A DNA stretch of 64,000 nucleotides from Emmonsiellopsis sp. PD_33 (Eukaryota > Ascomycota > Eurotiomycetes > Onygenales > Ajellomycetaceae). This document shows, in pieces, positions 1 through 12,500 of the stretch (positions within the stretch are counted from its first letter, which is position 1; every line of letters begins with the position of its first letter). A program made the position numbers and the translations under genes. The stretch is taken from assembly GCA_032988165.1 (NCBI GenBank), contig JANTQF010000173.1, forward strand, positions 1-64,000. The letters run 5' to 3'. A model generated the notes under the pieces. The model did no database searches. It saw only the letters and a program-made list of their open reading frames with translations, and had not been told where the DNA came from.

Positions 1-159
1 CTCACTTATACTCTGTCCGAACTCGAGATATATATAATCTTCGTTTTTTATCTACAAACTCTTTCTTTTCTACACACAGACATACCCTCTCTTCACACTT
101 CTACTCTACAAAACTAAAAAAAACAAAAAAATTAAAAACCCCCCTCTCCCCCCTCAACA

Positions 160-180
160 AAAAAAAAAAAAAAACCCCCC

Positions 181-211
<31 letters not shown>

Positions 212-212
212 A
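160..212. repeat. Low-complexity A/C homopolymer tract
   Basis: A run of about 15 A is followed by about 26 C and then about 10 A. It lies 3' of the AA11 gene. It has no coding potential and is a likely place for length polymorphism or assembly error. Confidence 0.9.
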
Positions 213-330
213 GCCCAGACCCAGACCCAGACCTGACCCATGACCATGACCGATACAAAACTCCCATTCCATCCTCATCCACATCTATTTAACTCCACCC
301 ACTACCAAAAAAACACCAAAAAATCAACCC

Positions 331-1251
331 TCACGCCCTGAATCTCCTCGCACTAACCCCACCTCCATAAGCCACATCATCGCCCGGCTCCTCGAAGATC
401 TTCACCTTCCCTTCAACCGTCGTCTCCCCGTTGCCAACATTCGCGACGAATATCTCTGGCAGGTCATCGAAGGCGCTGCTGGAGCCGGAGCTGGAGCCAG
501 ATCCATGGCTGGGAGTGGGGCTGGGGCTAGGAGGGGCGGAAGCGGAAGCGGAGTTGGTAGGAGAGGCGGCGCTGGGAGGGGCGGAAGAAGAGCTAGTAGG
601 AGTAGGGGCGGAACAGCCACCGGCACCGACGCCAATGCTAGTACCATTCCCACCCCCACCCACCCTCTTATACCCCTTAGCCTTAGCCGCCGCATCACCC
701 CCCTCAACAATCCTCACTCTAGCACAATTCATATACATCTCCCGATTCCCCACAAGGTTAAACCAAGTCCACGCAAACAGCGCATTGCCCCCGGGTGCAG
801 CTTCGGGGACCGTAAACTCATACTCCTTCTTGTCACTGGGACAGCCGCCAATGATCGACTTGATGACCTTGAAGGTCTGCCCGTTGTCGTAGCTGAGCGA
901 GAGCTGGCAGGAGCCGCCGCCGTGCGTGGCTGTGCCGGTGAGTTTTAGGGTGTTGGTGGAGCCGGCGGCGTAGGTGGCGACGGGGTCGGAGGTGGGGTTG
1001 GAGAGGTGGTAGCCCTTGCAGGGGAAGTTGGAGCCTGGGTGGTTGGGGTGTTTTAGTAAGGGGATAGGTAGATAGGGGTGAGGTTGGCCGGGCTTACCAT
1101 CGGCGAGCAAGGGGCTGGTGTTGCTGTAATCGATATTTTCCTTATCGGGGCCATAACGGCTGCGGAAGGCGGGGGGCTGGGTCATTTCGATATGCGCTAG
1201 TGCAGTGCCTGCTGCGGCGGAGAGGGCGAGGAGGATGCTTGGGGTATGCAT
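331..1251 (-). CDS. Secreted AA11-type lytic polysaccharide monooxygenase (chitin-active)
   Basis: Spliced model complement(331..1034, 1098..1251), 285 residues. Residues 1-19 form a signal peptide ending ALA, so the mature protein starts with His ([10 protein letters not shown]), the copper-brace histidine that defines LPMOs. A second brace His lies in [15 protein letters not shown], and [19 protein letters not shown] carries the conserved aromatic/Cys region of AA11. A Ser/Pro/Thr-rich linker follows, then a C-terminal block beginning [19 protein letters not shown] that resembles the X278 module appended to some AA11 and GH18 proteins. AA11 enzymes oxidatively cleave chitin, so this is a secreted chitin-remodelling enzyme (family knowledge). 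The 63-nt intron (1035..1097) starts GTAAGC, has a TACTAAAAC branch site and ends CAG; it is a multiple of three without a stop, so an unspliced reading also stays open. A Met 8 codons upstream exists, but Met at 1251 gives the clean signal peptide. Confidence 0.88.
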   Translation of the reverse strand: MHTPSILLALSAAAGTALAHIEMTQPPAFRSRYGPDKENIDYSNTSPLLADGKPGQPHPYLPIPLLKHPNHPGSNFPCKGYHLSNPTSDPVATYAAGSTNTLKLTGTATHGGGSCQLSLSYDNGQTFKVIKSIIGGCPSDKKEYEFTVPEAAPGGNALFAWTWFNLVGNREMYMNCARVRIVEGGDAAAKAKGYKRVGGGGNGTSIGVGAGGCSAPTPTSSSSAPPSAASPTNSASASAPPSPSPTPSHGSGSSSGSSSAFDDLPEIFVANVGNGETTVEGKVKIFEEPGDDVAYGGGVSARRFRA

Positions 1252-1470
1252 TTTTGTCGTTTTCTTTTCCCTCAACTGAATGAATGGATGGATGGATGGT
1301 GGGTGTTGTATAAAAGGATTGGTGCCCAGAAGATATTTTCTAGAGAAAGGAAAGGAATGAAGGACCGGCTTCCGTTAGGAGAAGATGAAAGAAAGGACTG
1401 GAAAGAGGGAATACTGATAATGACTGTGGATGGATAGCAATCTGATTTGGGCAAATTGAACGGCTATGGT

Positions 1471-1482
1471 CCCCTTTTTATA
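1471..1482 (-). promoter_or_regulatory. Possible TATA box of the AA11 gene
   Basis: On the minus strand the sequence reads TATAAAAAGGGG, about 230 bp upstream of the AA11 start codon. It is a good match to a TATA element and the position is plausible. No transcript data support it. Confidence 0.4.
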
Positions 1483-2950
1483 CATCTCGTCCCCTCACCC
1501 CGAAAGAGTTTGAGGCAGCGAAAATTCTTTTCCGTCTCCCAAATCCGAGGGCTAGGATAAGGGGGCAATAGCATTGCCATCCCAGACGCAGCGTGATTTT
1601 CTCCGATCCATCAATATCCACATACTCCTTCTCCTCGGTATTTCCTAGCCGTTTATTGAGGACAACTTCCTCTAGATTTCCCTTCAGCGATATCCGCACT
1701 TAGAACACAGTTTAGCTCCATCCGGCCCTCTTTCGGGCCTAGGGACGTGGAAACGGCAAACCCCTGTGGTCCTTGCTGGGCCAGGAACCCGCATAGATAC
1801 GCCATCTTATGAGGGATAAAAAGGCGAAACAGTTGCTCGCCCCTCCTGCCCCTCCCGGCCGTATGGTTAAGGCTGATGTGGAAGGGCCGCCTTAGAGTAA
1901 TAAGCTTCTTCTGCAGCTCCGGAGAAAAGCCCTTCTCGGGACATCAACCAATAGACTCATATCCCCATCACATTAAACCCCTGAGGCGTCGTTTTAAACC
2001 TTGACCTTTCGATCCAAAACCGGAAATCGGGTGACAATCCTTGTGAGGTGGTCCAGGCCCAGCAAGGGAACTTGGCCACCACAGTGGCCGGCTGAAGTAG
2101 GAGTAACTCCGCTACTCTTGCTCCCGTATAGTTTGGAAACCCAAATATGAAATTGATGGCTCCGTAAGTGCCACGAGGGTACAGGGTAAGGTGGCCGATT
2201 GGCGGAACCATCGTGGCGCTGAATTCGGTGATGGCAATCCTTCTAATTCGACGCCGTTCTCGTCTGTTCTCGAAAGGCAACAAGTTGTATGCCCCTCGGA
2301 TCACCCTCGGCATAGTGCTACCAGTATGCTTGTAGGTTTATCCCGTCGACTTCAGGAAGTCTCCCTAGATGATATAACTGAGATGCGGCGAGGAACATGG
2401 TGGCCGGGATGCATGGCAGTACCAGGATAAAGGGGTTTCCCTTCCCCTGCAGTAGGTCCCTATGAGCTTGGCAAGTACAAACTCTAGCCAGCGTAGAAAA
2501 TCCTGCGCAAAAGTGCAAGTGTCCCGCATACAAGACCCGGATATCTTGAATTGACCAAACGCCTATTGGCAAGTCAATGACGTCGACGGAGACTCGATGA
2601 GAACATCAAAATGTTCTATCCTCTTCTCGTCTGTTTCAACGTAATTGAAAATACTAGTATTGCTCACTCAGGTATATCAATGAAGTAAATGTGAATATCG
2701 CATCCTTGAGCCATGATAAATATCGTGTTTCAATCAGCTTCAAGAATGTCAGCCACGAGTCCACCAAGCAGTGAGCATGTATTGATGAATAGTATCTCTT
2801 CATATCATTCCTACCTAGCTTCTTTCAGAAGACCCAAGGCACATTAATTAAGCCTGGTCCTTCACTTGAATATCATTGACATGAGCAACAATGCAGAATT
2901 TACAAAGTTGATGGAGGTTCAGGAGATGATGCCAAGACTGAGCAAAGATT
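1483..2950. other. Intergenic stretch, possibly with decayed coding sequence
   Basis: No gene could be supported. On the minus strand between 1957 and 2572 two adjacent open frames (84 and 118 codons) hold a hydrophobic run (FILVLPCIPATMFLAASQL), which could be a remnant of a membrane protein exon. Neither has a clear start, splice site or recognisable family motif. The rest is non-coding spacer between the AA11 and DRS1 promoters. Confidence 0.3.
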
Positions 2951-2951
2951 A

Positions 2952-2959
2952 TCACGTGA
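2952..2959. promoter_or_regulatory. TCACGTGA palindromic E-box upstream of DRS1
   Basis: A perfect TCACGTGA palindrome lies about 205 bp upstream of the DRS1 start codon. CACGTG is the core bound by bHLH factors such as Cbf1/Pho4 relatives. It is one of several such boxes in the intergenic regions here. Confidence 0.5.
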
Positions 2960-3163
2960 GACTATTTTGTTTCTGCCGCGTTACGCCGCCTTGTAATCGC
3001 GGATTTTTTTAGCAGAAAAATAAAAAAAAAAGCTTCGGCGGACTTTCAATATCAACTCCACTCGTTCAACTTTCTATATACCCCAACCCCCTTCGATTCC
3101 TTCGCCTTTATTTTTCTCAATTGGAGTGCAGCATTTACGTGCCGCACCTTTCTTGGGGAATAA

Positions 3164-5751
3164 ATGGCGCCAATTCCCAAGAAAAAGAGCGCGGATGATG
3201 ATTTCGTCCTGACGTTATCCGACGACGAAAATCCCGCCTCCTTCAATGATGATCTGGAGCTTGACGACGGGGAAGATTTCAAGCCAACAACCGTCGATAA
3301 CTCGAAATCAAAATCTAACGCTTCGGGGACGAAACGGAAGCGAGACGACGAAGTCGTTGTGAACGGAGGACAAAAGAATAAGAAATCAAAAAAGGTGGAG
3401 AAAGGGAAGAATAAGACTACGAGCAAGGGCAATGATGCGGAACTGAATGGTGGTTCCGAGTCCGAACAAGAAGAGGACGCAAATGATGACGACGATGGTG
3501 TCTTGGATCCCAATTTCGAGTTCGATATCGGCGCTGCGGCGAATGCGGGTCTCGTGGAGGACTTCGACGGGTGGGGACTCGATGAGCGCGCAGGGATAAA
3601 GAGGGATGCGAATGGGAACAAGAAAGCGGTTGATATTGATGATATCATAGCCCGGAGACAGCAGAAAAAGAAGGAGAAGTTGGAGAAACAGAAGAAGAAG
3701 CAGGAGAAGCAAGCGGAGGAAGGGGAGGAGGAGGAATTTAACGGGATTGAGTCGCAGGATGAGGATGAGGAGGTTGACGGCGCCGATTTCGAAGACGATG
3801 AGCTTTTGGCTCCCGATGGATTCGGCATGGGGGCTATCAGCGAGGATGAGGAGGATGACGATAACGACGCCCAAATAGAGGACGGATCCGAATCCGAGGC
3901 CTCCGGGGATGAAGCCGAAGGTGATGATGGGGATGAGGGAGGCGATTCAGATGACGATTCCGTCGCATCCGCAGTACCTCACCCCGACGACCTGCGATCG
4001 GACGACGACTCTGGCGACGAAAGCGAGGACGCCGATGAAGTCGCGAAACAGAAGGCTTTCTTTGCTCCTGAAGACGCGACTATGAACAAAGATGATGCAG
4101 AGCCAGCCAGATCGTTCCAAACATTTTCGCTTTCTAGACCAATTCTGCGCGGCCTCACCTCTGTTGGGTTCACCACTCCTACTCCTATCCAGCGAAAGAC
4201 GATACCCGTTGCGCTCCTTGGTAAGGATGTGGTCGGTGGTGCAGTTACAGGTTCCGGTAAAACCGGTGCCTTCATTATCCCTATCTTGGAGCGTCTACTC
4301 TACCGACCGAGGAAAGTTCCCACTAGTCGTGTCGCAATTCTGATGCCTACTCGCGAACTGGCGGTGCAGTGTTACAACGTTGCTACAAAGCTTGCCACGT
4401 ATACCGATATCACATTCTGTCAACTTGTTGGAGGGTTCAGTCTACGGGAGCAGGAAAATATTCTGAAAAAGCGACCTGACGTCATCATTGCTACTCCCGG
4501 TCGATTTATTGACCATATGAGGAACTCTGCAAGTTTCACAGTCGATACTCTGGAGATTTTGGTGCTGGATGAAGCTGATCGAATGCTTGAAGACGGTTTC
4601 GCCGATGAATTGAATGAGATCCTTACCACTATTCCGAAATCGCGACAGACCATGCTCTTCTCGGCTACTATGACCAATTCTGTCGATAAGCTCATCCGAG
4701 TTGGGCTGAACAGACCAGTCCGATTGATGGTTGACGCGAAGAAGCAAACTGTGGGCACCCTGGTGCAGGAATTCGTCAGGTTGCGCCCGGGGCGGGAAGA
4801 GAAACGCTTGGGATACCTTATGGTGCTGTGTAAGACCGTGTACAAGGATCGTGTTATTATATTCTTTCGCGCGAAGAAAGAAGCGCATCGCGTGCGAATT
4901 ATTTTTGGTCTTGCGGGGCTTAAGGCAGCTGAACTGCATGGAAGCATGAGCCAAGAACAAGTAAGTGATCTAACCTCTGTGATCATTCGATTTTCCACGG
5001 ATACTGACTACTTTGTTCACAGCGTATTAAAAGTGTCGAGGACTTCAGAGACGGCAAAGTATCCTTCCTGCTCGCCACTGATCTTGCTTCGCGTGGTTTG
5101 GATATCAAAGGTGTCGAGACTGTCATTAACTACGAAGCCCCTCAATCGCATGAGATTTATCTTCATCGTGTTGGTCGAACGGCCCGTGCGGGACGTACGG
5201 GACGCGCATGCACGCTTGCTGCAGAACCCGACCGAAAAGTCGTCAAAGCAGCCGTCAAGACCGGCCGATCCCAAGGCGCTAAAATAGTAAGCCGAGTTAT
5301 CGATGCTGGGCAGGCTGACGAGTGGGCTGCCAAGATAGAGGAAATGGATGAGGAACTCCATGAGATTCTCAAGGAGGAGAAAGAGGAAAAACAGCTAGCC
5401 CAGGCGGAGATGGAAGTTACTCGTGGGTCCAATTTGATTACCCACGACTCGGAAATCAAGTCCAGACCCAAGCGAACTTGGTTTGAAAGTGAAAGAGAAA
5501 AGAGAGATGCGAAGAAGCGAGGCCGCGAGGAGTTGAATGGACCAGACAAGAGGGAGAAGCGCAAGCTTAGCGGGAAAAACAAGAAGAAGCTTGACGACAG
5601 CCGAGAACGCAAGGAGGGCAAGGTGTGGAAGAAGGGCAAAACGGAGCGAGAAACCAAGGACGCACCGCAGGGCAAAGGGGGCAAGGGAGGCGGCAAGGGC
5701 AGCGGCAAGGGTAAACCAAAGGCCGGCGGGAGGAAGCCTCCGCGGCGGTGA
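3164..5751 (+). CDS. drs1: ATP-dependent RNA helicase Drs1 (DDX27 family)
   Basis: Spliced model 3164..4960, 5023..5751, giving 841 residues; the 62-nt intron has GTAAGT and CACAG ends. A long acidic/lysine-rich N-terminal region (about residues 1-310) precedes a complete DEAD-box core: Q motif after FQTFSLSRP (about 318), motif [12 protein letters not shown] (about 361), [12 protein letters not shown] in VLDEADRML (about 467), SAT (about 500), [13 protein letters not shown] and [10 protein letters not shown] (about 646). The tail is basic and rich in Lys/Gly/Arg. The order, length and charged N-terminus match yeast Drs1, a nucleolar helicase needed for 27S pre-rRNA processing and 60S subunit assembly. 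Without splicing, the frame breaks between the SxE region and the final helicase motifs, so the intron is required. Confidence 0.95.
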
Positions 5752-6033
5752 GACGGTGATACCCGAGAAGAACAATGAGAGATTCTAATTCTATGCACGT
5801 TGATGTATGTTCTTCTGCATAGTTGCATTTTTATGTGTAACTACCAGCCTGCAACTGTGACATTAGCTCGCGATTCTCGTCGCCATTTATTTCATTTCCT
5901 TTAGCATATGCAGAACAATATTATTTAGTCTATTCGGCTACTGTTTTCTCTCCGGGTGTCAGATTGATCTCATTCTTCTATAATTATACTCTCTTCCCCC
6001 CCTTCTCCATACTCCTGATTAGGGCATCTGCAT

Positions 6034-6039
6034 CACGTG
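6034..6039. promoter_or_regulatory. CACGTG box upstream of LEU4
   Basis: A CACGTG core (as TCACGTGC) lies about 305 bp upstream of the LEU4 start and 26 bp from the predicted Leu3 site. Cbf1-type factors act near amino-acid biosynthesis genes in yeasts; that role here is an inference. Confidence 0.4.
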
Positions 6040-6064
6040 CTGATACCTGACTAAGCCCCCGCGT

Positions 6065-6074
6065 CCGGTTTCGG
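6065..6074. promoter_or_regulatory. Predicted Leu3 binding site (CCG-N4-CGG)
   Basis: CCGGTTTCGG is an everted CGG pair with a 4-bp gap, the spacing recognised by the Zn2Cys6 activator Leu3 in yeast. It lies about 270 bp upstream of the start codon of isopropylmalate synthase, the classic Leu3 target. Leu3 senses alpha-isopropylmalate, the product of this enzyme. The match and position are seen directly; function is inferred. Confidence 0.55.
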
Positions 6075-6343
6075 CAGAAAAATTGGCGGAGAATCGACTC
6101 GCCGCCACTTGAGTCAGAGGGTTGAACATCTTCTCATCTTGCTGTGGATATTTTCTTCTTTTACATATCTCTGTACTCTATTCGCCGTCCGCAGCTCCAA
6201 GGGCTTTTGTCTGTCTTTTGCCCCGAATTGAGTCGTTGGCTGCTCCCTACATTCTGTCATTGTCCCCGGCATACTACTACCCCTCATTCCGATAGCTTGC
6301 CTTTCGAACAAGCTCGAATATATCACTCTCTTGATCAGCCACA

Positions 6344-8531
6344 ATGCCGATGTAAGTTCCTGTTCCCTGCTGTGAGAACCGCTAGTAATCATAGCTAACC
6401 CTCCAATTCAGGCTCAAGGACCCCTCGAAAAAATACAAGCGGTTCAAGCCATTGGACCTCCCAAACCGACAATGGCCGTCGAAGACCATAGACACGCCTC
6501 CCCGGTGGTTGGCAACGGATCTTAGAGATGGAAACCAGAGCTTGGTTGACCCAATGGTATGGATATAGCTACAGCTGCTTGTTTAAATTTCGGCAGGGAT
6601 AATGTGTTCAGCCCCATCGTTGTTTACCAGAACCGCGGCTAACCATTCATTTGACTCATAGGATGGAGACCAAAAACTAAAATACTTCAAAATGCTTGTC
6701 GAGCTTGGATATAAAGAAATTGAGGTCTCCTTCCCTTCAGCTTCGCAAACGGACTACGACTTTACCAGACGCCTCGTCGAGACCCCCGGCTTAGTCCCAG
6801 ACGATGTGTGGCTCCAGGTTCTGAGTCCATGCCGGGAGGACTTCATCCGCCGCACTGTTGAGTCCCTCAAAGGAGCAAAGAAAGCCATTCTCCATCTATA
6901 CCTCGCCACAAGCGAGTGCTTCCGCAGAATAGTATTTGGCATGACCAAACAAGAAAGCGTAGAGATGGCTGTACGCTGCGCGAAGTACGCTCGTTCAATC
7001 ACCAAAGATGACCCCTCGACCGCGGGCACGGAGTGGCTCTTCGAGTTCTCCCCCGAAACTTTCTCGGATTCAGATCCAGACTTCGTCATCGAGATTTGTG
7101 AAGCTGTCAAGGCTGCTTGGGAGCCAACAGTGGAAGCTCCTCTGATCTTTAACCTTCCCGCCACGGTCGAAGTGGCCACCCCCAATGTCTATGCTGATCA
7201 GATCGAATACTTCTCCACGCATATTTCCGAAAGAGAGAAGGTCTGCGTATCCCTCCACCCACACAACGACCGTGGATGTGCCGTTGCCGCAGCAGAATTG
7301 GCACAAATGGCCGGTGCTCAGCGAGTTGAAGGAACCCTATTTGGTAATGGCGAGCGGACCGGAAATGTCGATCTAGTTACCCTGGCCCTCAATCTCTACA
7401 CGCAAGGAATCCACCCCAAAATCGATTTCTCCGATATCAACTCCGTTATTAAAGTAGTGGAAGAAAGCAACAAGATCCCGGTGAACGAGAGATGGCCGTA
7501 TGGTGGACAACTGGTCGTCTGCGCCTTCAGTGGAAGCCACCAGGACGCCATTAAGAAGGGATTCCAGAAACGAGAAGCCGGCAAAACATCCGACGACGAT
7601 ACTTGGCAAATGCCCTACCTACCCCTCGATCCACAAGATATCGGCCGCAACTACGAAGCCATCATCCGCGTCAACTCACAAAGCGGCAAGGGCGGTGTTG
7701 CCTGGGTCATTCTCCGCAGTCTGGAGCTCGACCTCCCCCGAGGCCTACAAGTCTCGTTCAGCAAGGTCATCCAAAAACAAGCCGACAAATTGGGCCGCGA
7801 GCTTCTCCCCAAGGAAATCGTCACCCTTTTCGAAGACGCCTACCATCTCAAAACAAACCCCCGCTTCTCCCTAGTTGACTATAACATCACAACAGACCGC
7901 TCGCAATCGCCCGCGCCTCCCGAGCCAGGCAAGGCGCTCAACACGCAGAACCTCAAGCGTCGCTTCGCCGGCATCATTGAGATTGACGGCCACCAACACG
8001 CCATCGTCGGTGTGGGCAACGGTGCCATTTCCTCCCTTGCCAACGCGTTGAAGTCCGTCGGCATCGATCTCGACGTCGTAGACTACAAGGAACACGCCAT
8101 CGGCGCACACAGAGAAACCAAAGCCGCCACGTACATCGAGTGCACGTCCGCTGATAGCAAGGAGAAGGTATGGGGCGTTGGTATCCACCAGGACGTTGTC
8201 CAGGCCAGTTTGACTGCTCTTCTGAGCGCTGCTAGCTCCGTAAGTTTCATCCCACCCTACCTACCTATACCTCTATTCATTCCAGACTCCCCATGACTAA
8301 CCAGCAAAATGATACCCACAGTTCCTAACCTCCCGCACCAACACCCCGGCCCCATTCAAGCCGCTCCGCTCTGAGCCCCTCTCAGAAGCCGATCTCGAGG
8401 CCCTAGACCAGCTCCAAGGCTCCACGGGACCCTCTCGGTCTTTGGTACCTGATAATGCCAACCTGGGCGCTGCTAATGCTCAGCCAAAGGTTGATTTCGA
8501 GAAGATGGAGGCGCAGGCGAACGGGTTGTAA
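6344..8531 (+). CDS. leu4: 2-isopropylmalate synthase (leucine biosynthesis)
   Basis: Spliced model 6344..6351, 6412..6556, 6662..8239, 8322..8531, giving 646 residues. The first exon has only 8 nt (ATGCCGAT). The protein starts [14 protein letters not shown] and carries the HMGL-type catalytic barrel with DLRDGNQS at residues 39-46 (metal and substrate binding) and the LHPHNDRG metal-binding His motif. A C-terminal LeuA regulatory domain (about 470-620) contains the [26 protein letters not shown] segment involved in leucine feedback in this family. The enzyme condenses 2-ketoisovalerate with acetyl-CoA, the first committed step to leucine. Length matches fungal Leu4. Introns are 60, 105 and 82 nt. 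A Leu3-type site lies upstream. Extra short reading frames in the 5' region look incidental. Confidence 0.95.
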
Positions 8532-9558
8532 AAAAAAAAAAAAAATAAAGAATCAATTTATAGTAGGGGGTGGGAGTAAAAGGAATCAAGGAAAGAATGA
8601 TTGAGATTCTGTATATACGTTCGGATAACTATATTTCTGCATTTCTCATTGGGTCATTAATTGTCGTCACAAATGGAAGAGACAACAGGGGAAACTAGTT
8701 GATATGCCTTTGTTTTTTCCTATTTTCCTATGTCCTTTACCATTGGGTTGGGGGTATATCAAAACAAGGATACCAAGAATGAAATGGCTTCTGGAGACCA
8801 GAGGGCCGGTTTTCAATATATAAAAAGTTCTAGGCCAGATTGTTGTTTTTTGATGGGTTGGGTTTGCTTTGCCAGATGCTGAAGGGCAAGCAATGAAATC
8901 TTTTTCAACAAGTGAAAAAAAAAAAACCCCTGCTTAACATGGCAATTAATATGGCAAAGGCGGCACAATAAACTAACTGATAGCAATTAAAACAGATCCT
9001 AGATTCATTCACCATAACTAAAAACCATAAAACAATTTATATACTTAAACAAATCAATCACAGTTCATTAACTTAGCAATAGCCACAACAAAAACAAGGG
9101 GATGAAAAAGAACCAAACAATCTAAAAACAATTACCTACTGTACCATATAAAAAACGCTTCAGCAGAAAAAATTAGCTAACTAACTACCCTTTCAAATGG
9201 TGGTCAGACTTGTGGTATGTACAGCACAGAAACTAGAAAAAGTTGAAAAAATAAATGTCGCAAATTTAAAAAAAATAAGGGGGCGGGGATATATCAGATA
9301 TGTGGGGGGTGGTGGAAAGGAGAGAAAAAAACAAGCAAGTGAAAACAAAACGACCCCCTCATAAAAACCAACCAATAGCGAGCGAATGAATGCTTCCAGC
9401 AGATTATATAAGTTAAAAACCCAACCACCATACGAAGGGGTTTCATTCCCAGAACAAACAAACCCCGACCCGACCCGACCCCTTCCCTTTCTTTCTATCC
9501 AGAATAACCCATCCATCCAATCACTAGGTCCCATTTCAATCACACTGCAATTATCAAA
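8532..9558. other. AT-rich spacer between convergent genes
   Basis: This is the 3' region shared by LEU4 (+) and the DIP2-like gene (-). It begins with an A-run directly after the LEU4 stop and is AT-rich with several A/T homopolymers. No conserved coding sequence or RNA gene was recognised. Confidence 0.6.
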
Positions 9559-12500
9559 TCACCTCCGATTCTGCTGATTCTGATACAGAACTGCTTCCTC
9601 GGGCCAATTATTGACCGCGTAATGATCAGCATACCCCTGCCCCTGACCATGCGCCTGGGGAGGCGGAGCAGCGGCATATGACTGAGGATATGTGGCCGAT
9701 GTCGGCTCGAAGCTGAATCTACGCAGCTGACTCGGCAGCACATCTCGCCCTTGGGGTTGTGCGGGGGGTGGCCCAGTTTGCTGGTGGGCGGCGTTTTCGG
9801 GCGGGACGACGCCAAGTGGTTGGGGGTTGAAAGGAGCTTGAGGCTGAGGCTGAGGCTGAACCTGACCTTGAGCCTGGGAGTTGATGGGGAAGTACGAATC
9901 GTCGTCGAACTGGTGGTAATCCCGCTGCTGCTGCTGATTCCCATTGCTACTATTAGTATTATCGTTCTTCTCGTCGTCACTATCACTATCATTATTAACG
10001 ATTCTGAGAGGTCTTGGCTGATCATTCTCGGGCGGGTCGTCGTCATAATCGGAGAAATTCCTGATGGCTAGGGCAGCGGGTTTTTCCATGGGTGTCGTCT
10101 GGTCATCATCGAAGTAGTCTTCAGGACTATCACCGAATGCGCGCTGGGGCTCGTATTCTAGCGGCTTGTACGAGTCCACGGGTTTGTACGGACTGTACTG
10201 GTTATTGTCTCGTAGGGACGCTAATCGAGGTTCAGGGGTGGGTCCCGGACTATGCCCAGGGCTTGGCCCGGAGCCCGATACTGGTGGGAGAGGGAAGGAA
10301 TTCACTGGCGCCGAAGCGGGCCGTTCTGTTGGCTGCACGGGCTCTACCTGTTGTTGTGGTGGCGGTGGTGCTTGCTGGCGTGGTTGAGCATACCCTCCTT
10401 CGCCCTCCGGGAGCGGGGTCTGGTGTCTGCTGCCACCGCTCTCGTGTGTGCTCGGAACTTTGGGAGCGGTTCTGGTGCGTTCAGGGGGGATATCTGTAAG
10501 TTGATTATCGAATCCGTCACCGTCCCGGATGCTAAATTGCGCGATGGTTTGCATCTTTCGGGTCACCCATGAAGCTAGAATCTTGCCCCGCTGCTTTTCT
10601 CCCAGGCGAGAGCGTGGGAAGTCACCACGTGGCACAAAGGCGATGATGTCCGCAACAACCTGGTGTTCATTGAGGATTGCATTCAGGATCACGGGGACCA
10701 TGGAAGCGAGGTAAGCTTTTCGAGTGACTTCGATGAGAGCTACGACGAGGCCACCTGCTTGGAATACAGCGCTTTGAAACTAATTAGCAGACGAAACATG
10801 AAGAGTAGACAAGTATATGCTTACCTTCCACCCTTGACAACGTTACGGTGGCACTTTTCAATGGTTGTCTCAATATCCACCGGGAAATGATTCAGACCAT
10901 TGATCTCGAAAGTCTCCCCAATACCTCCCAAAACGAACAAAACCTGCATCTCTACAGGTTGACCATTAGGACCGATCGGTCGCGTAACCGTGTGCAGGAA
11001 TCCCAAATCGCCAGTACGGACATAGACAGCTCCAGGATCTCCATCGATAGTACGGCCCTTGAATCTTTCCAAATCAAACTCTTGCTTGGTTCCATAGAAC
11101 GACTTCGCACAGGCTTCGGACTGTACCCAAATTTCACCGTACTCGCCCACATGCGAAAGGAGGCAGGTCTCGGGGTTGACGACGGCAATTTGTGTGCTTA
11201 CGGGCACCATTCCAGAGTCTTGAACGAGGAGGGCATTTGGCTCGGTGTCAGGGTCAACTGGGAAGATGAGACCCTGACGAAGGTACTTGGTGTCAAGCCA
11301 AAGTTCGATAGGTTCGATGCACATATATGAGCGAGAAACAATCATCGGGTTGAGGACGTGAGAATAAATGGTATTGATGGCAGTTCGGTCAAGGCCTGCA
11401 GCAGCAAAGTGCAACCGAACCTTTTGGTCTGTAGTAAATTGTTAGCATATAAATCGCTATACCTCGGGAATATTGAAGGAAACGTACAGATATCAGCCCT
11501 CGGCCTGCTATCTGATGCAATCATAAGATTCTTCAATTCATGCAACTGAAAACCTTTCCCGGGCATGGTACTCATGGCGTATTCCAGCATTTGACTAGTT
11601 GCGTAGGTATCCTTAATCTTATATCTTGCTAACGTGACAAAAAGGGATGCAGGATTAGTAGCGAAGTCAACGGGTGAAAAAAGATAGGTTGGAGCCCCTA
11701 TGATTTGGTTAGCTTGCATAATTCCGAAAGCTGGGATTGCTCGAGAGGTACTCACCAACATAACAGCCCATCAAGCAAGTGTGAATGAAGCCGAGGCCAA
11801 TGGTGCTCCGGACACTGCCCAATATTGGGCGAGAACTTGTCATCTGGCAAGTTTCCTTTTGGACTTTGCACATCCCCATGATCGTATCATGTCCAATTTG
11901 AACAGACATGCGTCTTTGGTCTGGAGTCCAGTATGTCCAGATGATTGCTGGTTTATTAGACTCGAGCCACTCCTTCTTCATCGTCAGGCCGAGATGGCGA
12001 CATCCATGCGACTGTTTGGGAGGTTTCCCCGTGTTGTAGGTCGAGGGAACATTGATGCGAAGAACGTTGGCTGACTGCTTGATATGTTGAGCGACGGTCT
12101 TCTGCTTCAGCAAATCGTTAACTTCGCTATTGAGAAGCACCGCTCGCACACGGAAGTCGGCAATCAAATGCAGCAAGGCTGGAGCATCTTCAGAGAGGCG
12201 ATTCTGATCGATGGGCGCCATTGGTAAAGCGATCAGTCCAAGGCAGAAACACGCGTGGACAGTGTAGACAAACTCCTCGGAGTGTGTAAACATGAGGATA
12301 ACATGGTCACCAGGCTTCAGCTTAACCTTGTTCTTCAAGTACATGGCAACTGCAGCTACTTTTGTATCGAACTTCTTCCATGTAATCCCCTTGCTTTCTT
12401 TCCCGCGTCCATCAATTGAACAGTATGCAAGTTCCTCTCCCTGTCTAGAAACTCGCCACTGGAGCAGATCCACAATGCTCGCGAAATTGTTCAAGGGAGT

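Noticed and set aside
402..948. Open frames on both strands over the AA11 Ser/Pro/Thr linker
   Set aside because: They mirror low-complexity GC-rich codons of the AA11 gene and have no family motifs.
3052..3874. Ser/Phe-rich and Leu-rich minus-strand frames opposite DRS1
   Set aside because: They are the complement of the acidic Asp/Glu/Lys N-terminus of DRS1.
6144..6398. Open frame overlapping the LEU4 start
   Set aside because: It probably arises by chance in the 5' leader and intron; no conserved peptide is visible.
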